Assembly (NCBI GenBank): GCA_947451425.1
Contig: CANGAC010000004.1
Span: forward strand, 1 to 42,101
DNA: 42,101 bases
Direction: 5' to 3'
Origin: Bacteriovoracaceae bacterium
Lineage (GTDB): Bacteria; Bdellovibrionota; Bacteriovoracia; Bacteriovoracales; Bacteriovoracaceae
Each line of letters opens with the position of its first letter. Position 1 is the first letter of the stretch. A program made the translations under genes and the position numbers. The notes beneath the pieces are model-generated. The model ran no database searches and had not been told where the DNA came from. It was given only the letters and a program-made list of their open reading frames with translations. This document shows positions 33,410 through 42,101 of this stretch, one piece after another.

Positions 33410-34945
33410 ATGAAAGACAAACACGTTTCCCGCTGGACCGAACAATTCAATGAACAAATGGGTGTTCGTCTGGAGAAGCGGAAGAAGCTCGAGGACTCAG
33501 GTTCTCAGCCTTATAAAAATAATCTGAAACCGAACACGACTTTTAAGTACCTCAGTGAGACGTACGGCCATAAGACCAAAGAAGAAATCGGCGAAACTCC
33601 GCGCTACCACGTCGCTGGTCGTGTGATGATGGTCCGCGATTTCGGCAAGGCCGCTTTCCTTCAGTGTGATGATGGCACGAGCCGCTTCCAGCTCTACGTG
33701 AATAAACAGGTCACTTCCGAGAAAGGATTTGCTGAATACTCTCACCTCGATTTCGGCGACATCGTTTACGCTGAAGGGGATGTGTTCAAGACGATGAAAG
33801 GCGAGCTCGCTCTCAATGCTCGTGAACTTTCCATCCTCACAAAGTCCATCCGTCCACTCCCGGAAAAATTCCACGGTCTGACGGATGCTGAGCTCAAGTA
33901 CCGCATGCGCTACGTGGACATGATCATGAATCCGGACACGCGCGATAAACTTCGCCGCAGATCAGACATTGTCCGTTACATCCGTGAGTATTTCTACAAG
34001 GCCGACTTCCTCGAAGTGGAAACCCCGATGATGCACTCAATTGCCGGCGGAGCTGCTGCGAAGCCTTTCAACACTCATCACAACGCTCTCAACATGGAAC
34101 TCTTCATGCGGATTGCTCCGGAGCTTCACCTGAAGCGCCTGATCGTCGGAGGCTTTAATAAAGTGTTCGAGATGAACCGCTGTTTCCGGAACGAAGGGCT
34201 TTCTCTTAAGCACAATCCTGAGTTCACAACGATTGAGTTCTACTGGGCGTACGCGACTTACCACGACCTCATGGATTTCACGGAAGATCTCATCTCTGGA
34301 ATCGCCCGCGATGTTCTGAAGACGGAAGTTGTCCGCTTCAAAGATCACGACATTAATCTCAAAGGCCCTTACGCTCGCCTCACGATGAGAGAAGCTGTCG
34401 CCAAATACACAAACTCTTCGATGGACCAGGTGAATAATCGTGATCACCTTCTCGGACTTCTGAAAGGGATCGATCAGGATCCAAAAAAAGTTGCGGCACT
34501 TTCCTGGGGAAGACTTCTCGTTCTCGCGTTCGAAGAGCTGGTGGAAGCAAAACTCATTCAGCCGACGTTCATCACTGAATATCCTACGGAAGTTTCTCCG
34601 CTTTCCCGCAGAAATGATGAGAATCCGGATTTCGTGGACCGCTTCGAGTTTTTCATGAACGGCTGGGAAGTCGGGAACGCATTCTCAGAGCTTAACAACC
34701 CGACAGACCAGCTTGACCGCTTCGCTGATCAGGCCGTTCAGAAAGAGGCCGGTGATGATGAAGCGTCTGATGTGGATTACGATTTCGTCCGTGCGCTTGA
34801 GTACGGAATGCCTCCGACAGCAGGCCAGGGTATCGGGATCGATCGCCTCGTGATGATCCTCACGGACAGTCACACGATCCGCGACGTGATCCTCTTCCCG
34901 CTTCTGAAGAAAGAGCATCTGTTCTCTGAAGAAGTCAGTGAATAA
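33410..34945 (+). CDS. lysS: lysyl-tRNA synthetase, class II
   Basis: 511 residues. The N-terminal OB-fold anticodon-binding domain (VAGRVMMVRDFGKAAFLQ) is followed by the class II catalytic core: motif 1 around FLEVETPMMHSIAGGAAAKPF, motif 2 FRNEGLSLKHNPEFTTIEFYW, and motif 3 GQGIGIDRLVMILTD. It charges tRNA-Lys. GGAAG precedes the ATG. Its last 8 bases overlap the lolC-like gene. Confidence 0.97.
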   Translation: MKDKHVSRWTEQFNEQMGVRLEKRKKLEDSGSQPYKNNLKPNTTFKYLSETYGHKTKEEIGETPRYHVAGRVMMVRDFGKAAFLQCDDGTSRFQLYVNKQVTSEKGFAEYSHLDFGDIVYAEGDVFKTMKGELALNARELSILTKSIRPLPEKFHGLTDAELKYRMRYVDMIMNPDTRDKLRRRSDIVRYIREYFYKADFLEVETPMMHSIAGGAAAKPFNTHHNALNMELFMRIAPELHLKRLIVGGFNKVFEMNRCFRNEGLSLKHNPEFTTIEFYWAYATYHDLMDFTEDLISGIARDVLKTEVVRFKDHDINLKGPYARLTMREAVAKYTNSSMDQVNNRDHLLGLLKGIDQDPKKVAALSWGRLLVLAFEELVEAKLIQPTFITEYPTEVSPLSRRNDENPDFVDRFEFFMNGWEVGNAFSELNNPTDQLDRFADQAVQKEAGDDEASDVDYDFVRALEYGMPPTAGQGIGIDRLVMILTDSHTIRDVILFPLLKKEHLFSEEVSE

Positions 34946-36134
34946 CAGCTACAGGCATTTATTAAGCATCGTCCTTCATGGTCGCTCATCAGGAAAAATC
35001 CTGATGGCGACTTTTTTTTCGTTTACGTTTTCCATCGCTGTCATTCTCTGTACCTTCGGACTCATGGATGGTTTTGATCATCTTTTAAAAACCGGCCTTC
35101 GCCAGTCTACCGGAGACGTGATCATCACGAATAAGAAAGGCTTTTTCTCAAGGGAAGAAGTCAATCGTGCTGTGGAATCTTCCGCTCCTCTGGCCGTGGC
35201 ATCCGTCATCCAGACCGAAGCTTTCGCTCTCGCCAATGGGAAGAGCCAGGGAGTTCTGGTGAAGGGTGTCGACACTGATGATTTTGCAAAAGCTTCAGGA
35301 CTTAGGATCAATGTTCAGTCGGAAGAAATTGTCATCGGTGAGGAACTCGCCAAGGCCCTGAGTCTTAAAACCGGTGATGAAATGGCCCTGGCACTTGGAA
35401 AAGGAAACGATTCCGGAAGTGCTCTCCCGGCGATTAAAGTCATGCGGATCGGAGACATCGTCCGTCACGGGATTTACCAGAAAGATCTGCGCTTCGTTTA
35501 CATGAACCGCTCTGATCTCTCAGCGCTCATGGGAACCGGAGACCGGATCAACATGATGATCGTGACGTATTTCCCTGTGAACAATGCCATCAATGACCTC
35601 TTTCCCATTCAGGAAAAGGCGATGGATCTCCGGATGGGACTCATTGGTGATTACCGCGTCCGTCCTTTCTGGGATGAGTACGCATTCCTCATTGAAGCCG
35701 TGAAAGTGGAGAAATTTTCCATCTCCCTTATCCTCCAGCTGATCGTTGTCGTCGCTGTCTTCAACATCATCGCCTTCGTGATTTTTGTGATGGAAAAAAA
35801 GGCCCAGGATTTTTTCTTCCTCCGCGCAGTGGGTTTATCTCTGAAGGATCTCATGCTCTTCTGGCTGAAATCCATTCTCATCCTCTGGGCCGCGTCCTGC
35901 GTGGGCGCGTGGGCGCTGTCTCACGTCTTCAACTGGTCACTGAAAAACCTTCCGTTCTTCAAAGTACCGGGGCAGATTTATGTTCTCTCCGAGCTCAGTA
36001 TCCGGCTTGATTCCATGGCCTATGTGACGGTGTCTGCTATATCTTTATTCTGGGTACTGGTTGCGGCAGGCATCGGATATTTCCGCCTCCGGAGCCGACC
36101 GATCATTGAAGGTCTTCGCCAGGAGTTCAGCTGA
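34938..36134 (+). CDS. LolC/LolE-type lipoprotein-release permease
   Basis: 398 residues; one TM near the N-terminus (TFFSFTFSIAVILCTFGLM), a large periplasmic MacB_PCD-like domain, then three TM helices (SLILQLIVVVAVFNIIAFV and two near the C-terminus), the LolC/E topology. It extracts outer-membrane lipoproteins from the inner membrane. Only one permease gene is present next to lolD, so the complex may use a single homodimeric permease (LolF-like). The start codon is GTG at 34938, inside lysS; no good ATG lies nearby. Its stop overlaps the lolD start. Confidence 0.88.
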   Translation: MNNSYRHLLSIVLHGRSSGKILMATFFSFTFSIAVILCTFGLMDGFDHLLKTGLRQSTGDVIITNKKGFFSREEVNRAVESSAPLAVASVIQTEAFALANGKSQGVLVKGVDTDDFAKASGLRINVQSEEIVIGEELAKALSLKTGDEMALALGKGNDSGSALPAIKVMRIGDIVRHGIYQKDLRFVYMNRSDLSALMGTGDRINMMIVTYFPVNNAINDLFPIQEKAMDLRMGLIGDYRVRPFWDEYAFLIEAVKVEKFSISLILQLIVVVAVFNIIAFVIFVMEKKAQDFFFLRAVGLSLKDLMLFWLKSILILWAASCVGAWALSHVFNWSLKNLPFFKVPGQIYVLSELSIRLDSMAYVTVSAISLFWVLVAAGIGYFRLRSRPIIEGLRQEFS

Positions 36135-36793
36135 TGAGTTTCATTCGTCTGGAAAAAGTTGAGAAGAGTTTCGGGAAGACAAAAGTCCTCCGGGGCATTT
36201 CTTTTTCCATTCAGGAAAAAGAACTCGTCGCCATCCGCGGGGCTTCCGGCTCGGGAAAATCGACCCTCCTTTATCTTCTGGGTGGCCTGGATACGCCGAC
36301 TTCGGGAAATGTGGTGATCGGAAACCAGAATCTTTCGACGAAATCCGATGAGGAACTGGCGCAATTCCGGAACTCGACCGTGGGTTTTGTGTTTCAGTTT
36401 CACTTTCTTCTTCCTTCCATGACATGCAGGGACAATATTCTTCTTCCCGGCCGTATAGGAGGAAAGTCTCTTTCTGAAATTGAAAAATCCACTGCCAAGC
36501 TCGCCGACATTCTGGGCGTCACTCATTGTCTGGAAAAATTCCCTTTTGAGATTTCCGGCGGAGAGCAGCAAAGGATTAATATCATTCGCGCCCTTTCGCT
36601 CCGGCCAAAAATCCTTTTGTGTGACGAACCGACGGGGAATCTCGATTCCAAAAACACCGAAAAAGTCGCCTCACTTTTGAAAAATCTCGCCCAGGAATAT
36701 GGTGCTACTCTTCTTGTTGTGACACATGACGATAGAGTCGCTTCTTTCTTTCCCCGCAAAATAGTCATTGAAGATGGTCAGATAATTGGCTAA
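36134..36793 (+). CDS. lolD: lipoprotein-release ABC transporter ATPase LolD
   Basis: 219 residues, a complete ABC ATPase. Walker A is GASGSGKST, the Q-loop region FVFQFHFLLPSMT carries the LolD-typical FQFH block, the signature is ISGGEQQR, Walker B is ILLCDEPTGNLD and the H-loop is VVTHDD. It powers the adjacent permease. The ATG overlaps the permease stop by one base. BamA follows after 57 bases, probably on the same transcript. Confidence 0.94.
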   Translation: MSFIRLEKVEKSFGKTKVLRGISFSIQEKELVAIRGASGSGKSTLLYLLGGLDTPTSGNVVIGNQNLSTKSDEELAQFRNSTVGFVFQFHFLLPSMTCRDNILLPGRIGGKSLSEIEKSTAKLADILGVTHCLEKFPFEISGGEQQRINIIRALSLRPKILLCDEPTGNLDSKNTEKVASLLKNLAQEYGATLLVVTHDDRVASFFPRKIVIEDGQIIG

Positions 36794-36850
36794 AATTTTT
36801 CCGCAAATAAATTTAATAGGATAGCTTGTCGCGTTAAGGAAAATTCGCCT

Positions 36851-39178
36851 TTGAAAAGATCGCATTTCTTTTTCTTCATCTTCTTGATTTTGAGCGGTCA
36901 GGCGAAAGTTTTCGCGCAAGAAATTATTGGTCCTATCCGGGAAATGTTCCGGGTCGATTCTATTGAAGTGACCGGTAACCGCAAGGTCGAAGCGGAGGCG
37001 ATTCTCGAAAAAATCGGCACCCGTCCGGAAATGGTGCTCGATAACTATCTTCTCCGGAAAGATCTCTCCCGCATTTACGAAATGAAGTACTTCGAGGAAG
37101 TCGAGGCCTATCACAAGAAGTCCAAAGACAAGAACATCCTCCTCTTCAAACTCCGCGAAAAGCCCATCATTTCCAAGGTTACGTTTGACGGAAACGACGA
37201 GATCAATGATGACGACCTTAAGGGCCAGGTCAAGACCAAAGAATTTAACATCCTTGATATCTCCACCTTAAAAAACGATATTCTCCTTCTCCAGAAACAC
37301 TACGAAGAGAAAGGTTACTTCCTCGCCCAGGCGACCTACACCCTGAAAGAAACCAAGGGTGGGTCGGTCGAAGTCAAATTCCGCATCAAGGAATGGGACA
37401 AGGTTCGCGTGAAGAAAATTATGTTCCTCGGGAACAAGGCGATTCTTGATCAGGACCTCAAGGCCTTCATGCAGACCAGAGAAGAAACGTATTTCTCGTT
37501 TCTCTCCGGATCGGGAAATTTCAAAGAGATCAATTTCCAGACGGATGTTGAGCGCCTGAAATACTTCTACAAGACCAAGGGTTATCTTCAGATCAATGTC
37601 CAGAATCCAGAAGTGACCGCTTCCGAAGATAAGAAATGGATTTTCATCACCGTTCGCCTCCAGGAAGGTCCGCAGTTCTCGGTGAACGACATCAATTTCA
37701 ACGGTGAGCTTCTCTTCACCGAGTCTGAGATGATGGAAAAACTCAAGATCAAGAAAGGCGATATCTACAACGAAGAAAATCTTCGTCTCGACATCCAGAC
37801 CTTAACGGAAATGTACCAGGATAAAGGTTACGCCTTTGCCAACGTTCTCCGGACTCTTGAAGTTGTTCCAGGTGAAAACAAAGTTGACATCGTCTTCTCC
37901 TTCGAGAAAGGTGTGATTGCTTACTTCGGTAAGATCATCATGAAGGGGAATACCAAGACCCGGGATAAAGTCATCCGACGCGAGCTCAAGATCAAAGAAG
38001 GCGAGATGTACTCCGGAACAAAACTCCGGACATCCAAAGATAACGTGAACCGTCTCGGATTCTTCCAGCAGGAGTCGGTGATCTTCAATACGATCACAAG
38101 AAAAGGCACTGACAACATTCTTGATGTGGAAATTTCCATTAAAGAGCGTCCGACGGGTCAGATCTCACTCGGGGCCGGTTACTCAACGGCCACGCAGGGA
38201 TTTGTTCAGGCATCGATTGCGCAGAATAACTTCCGCGGTCTCGGGCAGAACATTAACCTCAACCTTTCGTACTCAAATAAGCAGCAGATCTATAACGTCG
38301 GTTTCACTGAGCCGTACCTCTTCGACACGAAGTGGACTGCCGGTGCCGATTACTACCAGACCGTTTCCTATTTCATCAGATCATTCGCGTACACGAAGCA
38401 TGGAGCGGACGTGCGCGTGGGTCACCCGATCTACGATTACACCCGACTCTTCCTCACGTATCGCTACGAAGACAACAAAGTGAACGGGGTCATTAACTCC
38501 GGCATCAATCCGAAAGTTGAAAACGGGTCGGGCTCTTCCCTTCAGGCGTCCATCATCCGCGACAAGCGAAACAATATCTTTGAACCGACTGCCGGTTACT
38601 ATGGAAGTTCATCCCTTGAATACACCGGTCTTGGCGGAACATATCGTTGGGTGAAAGGTGAGCTCGAGGGTCGTTACTACAAACCGATCTGGGGTGACCT
38701 GGTTCTTCGAACGCGGGGAACAGCGGCGCAGCTTTTCAAGACTACCGATCGCGAAATCCCGAGGGTGGAAAGATTCTCCATGGGTGGCGCGCGTAACATG
38801 CGGGGTTATAGCCTTGAGGATATCGGTCCAAGAAGACTCGCGAAGAACTCCAATACCGGAAACATCGAGGCCTTCAACTTCGGGGGTCTGTTCAGCTTAT
38901 TAACAACTGTTGAACTCGAGCATCCCCTGATTAAAGAAGCCGGTCTTAAGTGGGTAGTTTTCTATGATGCGGGTAACGTTTTCAGCACTCGCATCGGGGA
39001 AAATAACAATTTTGCCCTCCGCGCAGATTACGGCTTCGGTTTCCGCTGGTTCTCTCCGATCGGGGTTCTCCGCTTTGAATTCGGCTTCCCGGTTAATCCA
39101 CGGACCAACCGTCTCGGGAAGAAAGGCGACAACGAAGCCTCGAACCAGTTCAATTTTGACATAGGACAATTATTCTAA
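36851..39178 (+). CDS. bamA: outer-membrane protein assembly factor BamA
   Basis: 775 residues. The signal peptide (MKRSHFFFFIFLILSGQAKVFA) is followed by five POTRA-like repeats (~35-420; first FRVDSIEVTGNRKVEAEAI, another VTFDGNDEINDDDLKG), then a 16-strand barrel with the conserved motif RGYSLEDIGPR (Omp85 barrels carry RGY/F) and a C-terminal QLF. It inserts beta-barrel proteins into the outer membrane. The start codon is TTG with AAGGAAAA upstream; no in-frame ATG would keep the signal peptide. Skp follows after 33 bases. Confidence 0.95.
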   Translation: MKRSHFFFFIFLILSGQAKVFAQEIIGPIREMFRVDSIEVTGNRKVEAEAILEKIGTRPEMVLDNYLLRKDLSRIYEMKYFEEVEAYHKKSKDKNILLFKLREKPIISKVTFDGNDEINDDDLKGQVKTKEFNILDISTLKNDILLLQKHYEEKGYFLAQATYTLKETKGGSVEVKFRIKEWDKVRVKKIMFLGNKAILDQDLKAFMQTREETYFSFLSGSGNFKEINFQTDVERLKYFYKTKGYLQINVQNPEVTASEDKKWIFITVRLQEGPQFSVNDINFNGELLFTESEMMEKLKIKKGDIYNEENLRLDIQTLTEMYQDKGYAFANVLRTLEVVPGENKVDIVFSFEKGVIAYFGKIIMKGNTKTRDKVIRRELKIKEGEMYSGTKLRTSKDNVNRLGFFQQESVIFNTITRKGTDNILDVEISIKERPTGQISLGAGYSTATQGFVQASIAQNNFRGLGQNINLNLSYSNKQQIYNVGFTEPYLFDTKWTAGADYYQTVSYFIRSFAYTKHGADVRVGHPIYDYTRLFLTYRYEDNKVNGVINSGINPKVENGSGSSLQASIIRDKRNNIFEPTAGYYGSSSLEYTGLGGTYRWVKGELEGRYYKPIWGDLVLRTRGTAAQLFKTTDREIPRVERFSMGGARNMRGYSLEDIGPRRLAKNSNTGNIEAFNFGGLFSLLTTVELEHPLIKEAGLKWVVFYDAGNVFSTRIGENNNFALRADYGFGFRWFSPIGVLRFEFGFPVNPRTNRLGKKGDNEASNQFNFDIGQLF

Positions 39179-39211
39179 CCGGTGCTAAAGTTTTACCTCT
39201 AAGGAGAACAT

Positions 39212-39721
39212 ATGAAGTCGCTAATCGCATTGCTTGCACTCACTTTTTCGCTCTCGTCTTTCGCCACAACTCTGGTTGGGCTCGTTGATATCCAGAAAGT
39301 CATCACGTCGATCAAAGAAGGAAAGGGAGTTCAGAAGACTCTTGAGAAATCTTTCAACGACAAGAAGGCGATCCTGAAAAAAGACGAAGATAAAATCAAA
39401 AAGGCCCAGGAAGATTACAAAAAGCAGAGCATGGTTCTTGCTGAAGCGGCCCGCCTGAACAAAGAGCGTGAGCTCCAGGAAATGATGATGGGTCTCCAGA
39501 ACAAGACGATGGAATACCAGCGTGAAATCCAGAAAATGGAACAGGATCTTAAGAAGCCGCTTCTTGAGAAGCTTCGTCCGATCATCGATGAAGTCTCTAA
39601 AGAAAATGCTGTAGCGATGACTTTCGAACTTTCAGCGGCTCCGATCGTTTACGCTGAATCGAAGAAAGATCTCACTGAAGACGTCGTGAAGGCCTACGAC
39701 AAAAAGTATCCTGGAAAATAA
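39212..39721 (+). CDS. skp: periplasmic chaperone Skp (OmpH family)
   Basis: 169 residues. Signal peptide [18 protein letters not shown], then a short beta strand ([11 protein letters not shown]) and long charged coiled-coil arms ([18 protein letters not shown] ...) returning to a C-terminal strand, the Skp tentacle layout. It holds unfolded outer-membrane proteins before BamA. AAGGAG precedes the ATG, and its place after bamA is the usual one. Confidence 0.92.
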   Translation: MKSLIALLALTFSLSSFATTLVGLVDIQKVITSIKEGKGVQKTLEKSFNDKKAILKKDEDKIKKAQEDYKKQSMVLAEAARLNKERELQEMMMGLQNKTMEYQREIQKMEQDLKKPLLEKLRPIIDEVSKENAVAMTFELSAAPIVYAESKKDLTEDVVKAYDKKYPGK

Positions 39722-39722
39722 G

Positions 39723-40757
39723 ATGAAACTCCAGGATTTGGTCGGCTACGACCAATCTCTCAAAATGATTCACAATCCTGAATGGCCAGAAGAAATTCTG
39801 GCCATTTCTGCTTTAGATGCACCCCTTGAGAACAGCATTGTCTTCGTTAAAAACTCAAAATTTCTCAACCGTTTCAAAGCTAAGATCGAAGATCTCGCAA
39901 AATTAAAAATCGGCGCCATCGTTGATGAGAAATTCTTCACGATGATTACACCCGAGGATAAGGAACTTCTTCTGAAGCTTTCCTGGTTTGCGACTTCAGC
40001 TAACGTCGCTCTTTGCCTCACAAAACTTTCCAGGCCTTTTTATGACCGGAAATTCCAGGGCATGAATAACCAGGCCGATGGCCGGCAGATGGGAACGACT
40101 AACATCGATTCTTCTGCGCACATTTCCCAGAATGTCTTCATCGGCGAGAACGTCACGATTGGTGCCAACGTCGAAATCTTTCCGGGTGCTGTGATCAAGC
40201 CCCATGTCGAGATTGGGGATAACACGAAAATTTACGGCAACGTTACCATTTACCCATTCACAAAAATCGGGAAAAACTGCCGCGTTCATTCCGGTACCGT
40301 CATTGGTGCGGATGGCTTCGGTTATACCTTCCACCAGGGCCAGCATCTGAAGATCTGGCACATGGGCGGAGTGGTTATTGCTGATGATGTGGAAATCGGC
40401 TCCAACACGTCCATTGATCAGGGAACTTTTTCTCCGACAACGATTGGTGCGGGAACAAGAATCGATAACCTTGTCCAGATCGCTCACAACTGTAAAATCG
40501 GCAAGGGCTGTATCATCTGCGGTCAGGTCGGACTCGCGGGTTCAGTGACCTTCGAAGATTACGTCGTCGTCGGTGGGCAAGCCGCCATCGGTCCTGATGC
40601 TCACATTGGCATGGCTTCGCAAATTGGTGGCAAGGCCGGTGTGATGGAAGGCGCGGTCTGGCCTGCAAATTCGAAGATCGCAGGATTTCCTGCGCGGGAT
40701 ATTAAAGAGTGGCTGCGCGGGCTTGCTCTCACAAAAAAATTAGCTGCCGAAAAATAA
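39723..40757 (+). CDS. lpxD: UDP-3-O-acyl-glucosamine N-acyltransferase LpxD
   Basis: 344 residues. The N-terminal substrate-binding domain is followed by a left-handed beta-helix of hexapeptide repeats ([19 protein letters not shown] type) with the catalytic histidine in NLVQIAHN and a C-terminal helix ([11 protein letters not shown]). It adds the second acyl chain in lipid A synthesis. It starts one base after skp. Confidence 0.94.
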   Translation: MKLQDLVGYDQSLKMIHNPEWPEEILAISALDAPLENSIVFVKNSKFLNRFKAKIEDLAKLKIGAIVDEKFFTMITPEDKELLLKLSWFATSANVALCLTKLSRPFYDRKFQGMNNQADGRQMGTTNIDSSAHISQNVFIGENVTIGANVEIFPGAVIKPHVEIGDNTKIYGNVTIYPFTKIGKNCRVHSGTVIGADGFGYTFHQGQHLKIWHMGGVVIADDVEIGSNTSIDQGTFSPTTIGAGTRIDNLVQIAHNCKIGKGCIICGQVGLAGSVTFEDYVVVGGQAAIGPDAHIGMASQIGGKAGVMEGAVWPANSKIAGFPARDIKEWLRGLALTKKLAAEK

Positions 40758-40766
40758 GGAGTTCAT

Positions 40767-41261
40767 ATGATGTTCAACAAGAAGCAGGTGATGGAGTTTC
40801 TCCCCCATAGAGATCCATTTCTCTTCATTGATGGAGTCAAGGAAGTCATTCTTCCTGAAAGTCTCAAAGGTCAGAAAGGTCCTTTCAAGGCTTCAGAAAT
40901 GATCGGCGGAAAAAGTGTCTGCACCTTCCGTGTCGATGAAACTGTTAAAGTTCTCGAAGGGCATTTCCCCGGAAATCCGATTCTTCCGGGTGTTGTTCAG
41001 GTGGAGATGATGGCCCAGGCGGCATCCTTCCTTTGCGTTCACATGATCGGAAAGCCCCTGAATGAAGTGAAACTCACAGTCGCGCTCATCACGGTGGATT
41101 CTGCGAAATTCAAAAAGCCGATCACTCCGATCATGGATCTCGAAATCCATTCGACCCTCGAAAAATCGCGCGGAATGTTCCAGGGTTATAATTGCGAAAT
41201 CTATTGCGGTGGCGAACTCATGTCCCAGTGTACGGTTATGGCCACTATCAAAATCGAATAA
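40767..41261 (+). CDS. fabZ: 3-hydroxyacyl-ACP dehydratase FabZ
   Basis: 164 residues with a single hot-dog fold. FLPHRDPFLFIDGV carries the conserved HRxPFL block. GHFPGNPILPGVVQVEMMAQ holds the catalytic His and Glu. It dehydrates 3-hydroxyacyl-ACP, competing with LpxA/LpxD for hydroxyacyl chains, which explains its place between them. Either of two adjacent ATGs could start it; GGAG lies upstream. Confidence 0.95.
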   Translation: MMFNKKQVMEFLPHRDPFLFIDGVKEVILPESLKGQKGPFKASEMIGGKSVCTFRVDETVKVLEGHFPGNPILPGVVQVEMMAQAASFLCVHMIGKPLNEVKLTVALITVDSAKFKKPITPIMDLEIHSTLEKSRGMFQGYNCEIYCGGELMSQCTVMATIKIE

Positions 41262-41270
41262 GGAATTTTT

Positions 41271-42074
41271 ATGTCTAAGAATTACGAAGCTCATCCGATG
41301 TCTTTCATTCATCCTGAAGCCAAAATAGGGAAGAACGTTACGTTCGGCCCTTTTTGCGTGATCGGTGCCAACGTCACGATCGGCGATGATTGCTACTTCC
41401 ATTCCAATGTCGTTGTTGATGGTCACACGACGATCGGTAAGGGAAATAAGTTTTTCCAGTTCGGTTCCATCGGTGCTCCTCCTCAGGACAACTCTTATAA
41501 AAATGAGCCGACAGAGACCATCATCGGGGACAACAATACGTTCCGCGAATACGTCTCCGTCCACAGAGGGACAACCAAGCAGGATCAAAAAACCATCATC
41601 GGTTCAAACTCCCTGTTCATGGCCTACTGTCATATCGCTCACGACTGCACCCTCGGAAATAACCTCACGTTTGCCAACTCCGTGAACCTTGCAGGTCACG
41701 TAAACATCGGCGACCGCGTGATCATCGGTGGTAACACAGGCGTGTCTCAGTTTGTGACTCTCGGACGTGGTGCTTACATTGGTGGCGGTTCGGGAATCGA
41801 CCGCGATATCCCGCAATTCTGTACTGCGTACGGAAACCGCGTAAAGCTCAAAGGGATCAACATCATTGGTCTCAAGCGCCAGGGAAATTCCAAAGAGATC
41901 GTCTCCGAAGTTGTGGACTTCTACAGAACGATGGAAGCCTCGGCCCTTTCTCCGCGAGCGTTCATTTCTCATCCGGAGCACATGGAAGAATTTAAAAACA
42001 ATGTGATCGTGCAGGAGATTGCGAGCTTCATCAAAAAATCAGAGATTGGTATTGCTCCATTCATGGCGGATTAA
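41271..42074 (+). CDS. lpxA: UDP-N-acetylglucosamine acyltransferase LpxA
   Basis: 267 residues of hexapeptide-repeat beta-helix (IGKNVTFGPFCVIGANVTIG), with the catalytic histidine in AYCHIAHDC, the nucleotide-site block GIDRDIPQFCTAYGN and a helical C-terminus. It performs the first acylation of lipid A synthesis. GGAA precedes the ATG. Confidence 0.95.
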   Translation: MSKNYEAHPMSFIHPEAKIGKNVTFGPFCVIGANVTIGDDCYFHSNVVVDGHTTIGKGNKFFQFGSIGAPPQDNSYKNEPTETIIGDNNTFREYVSVHRGTTKQDQKTIIGSNSLFMAYCHIAHDCTLGNNLTFANSVNLAGHVNIGDRVIIGGNTGVSQFVTLGRGAYIGGGSGIDRDIPQFCTAYGNRVKLKGINIIGLKRQGNSKEIVSEVVDFYRTMEASALSPRAFISHPEHMEEFKNNVIVQEIASFIKKSEIGIAPFMAD

Positions 42075-42076
42075 TT

Positions 42077-42101
42077 ATGAAAAAAGTTCGCGTTGCAGTC
42101 T
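42077..42101 (+). CDS. start of the next gene (truncated by window end)
   Basis: ATG two bases after the lpxA stop begins MKKVRVAV. In related clusters a Gfo/Idh-type oxidoreductase, lpxI or lpxB follows lpxA. Eight codons are too few to decide, though a Rossmann-type first strand would fit. Confidence 0.5.

Overview
This window is a chromosomal segment from a motile Gram-negative bacterium, most likely a member of the Bdellovibrionota (Bdellovibrio/Bacteriovorax-type predators or relatives). The inference rests on gene content: a complete fliL-to-fliA flagellar export operon, an outer-membrane/LPS cassette (lolCD-bamA-skp-lpxD-fabZ-lpxA), prfB-lysS next to it, and many secreted or lipid-modified proteins of no recognisable family. 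No rRNA, tRNA, CRISPR, IS element or phage gene was seen. Composition looks even by eye and no gene stands out as foreign. No stretch longer than 300 bases lacks a gene.

Layout. 1-8.2 kb: the 3' part of uvrC; a secreted HELGH metallopeptidase; a small zinc-ribbon protein divergent from a UDG-fold protein; a SpoIID-like lytic transglycosylase and an Amidase_3 amidase one base apart (a peptidoglycan-processing pair); a lipoprotein on the minus strand; a four-TM protein with HAMP-like segments; and a DsbA-like thioredoxin-fold lipoprotein ending in a strong terminator. 8.3-19.9 kb: fliL-fliM-fliN-fliO-fliP-fliQ-fliR-flhB-flhA-flhF-flhG-fliA, which reads as one operon between a good sigma70-type promoter and a strong terminator. 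20-24.7 kb: a chemoreceptor-like coiled-coil/PAS membrane protein without an MCP signalling tip, an RluA-type pseudouridine synthase and a secreted Cys-rich protein. 24.7-28.0 kb: coaE and mazG (minus), ybeY (plus), and a secreted subtilase (minus) whose terminator lies inside the end of ybeY. 28.3-32.2 kb: an outer-membrane beta-barrel and an 881-residue EF-hand-like lipoprotein, coupled by overlapping stop/start codons. 32.2 kb to the end: prfB with a programmed +1 frameshift, lysS, lolC/E, lolD, bamA, skp, lpxD, fabZ, lpxA and the first codons of another gene.

How they work together. The flagellar genes encode the switch (FliM/N), the export gate (FliP/Q/R/FlhB/FlhA with FliO), stator support (FliL), placement/number control (FlhF/FlhG) and sigma28. 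The 3' block builds the outer membrane: the lipoprotein-release transporter, the barrel-assembly pore, its periplasmic chaperone and the first steps of lipid A synthesis.

The most interesting signal is in the flagellar placement module. FlhF keeps the SRP-GTPase fold outline and its conserved C-terminal block, but all visible nucleotide-binding motifs are degraded. Its partner FlhG keeps an intact P-loop but lacks the N-terminal DQAxxLR motif that activates FlhF GTPase in other bacteria. Together this suggests a GTP-independent version of the FlhF/FlhG system. Other points of interest are the barrel plus EF-hand lipoprotein operon, FliO with an AMIN-like periplasmic extension, the orphan receptor-like protein, and several unassigned secreted proteins.
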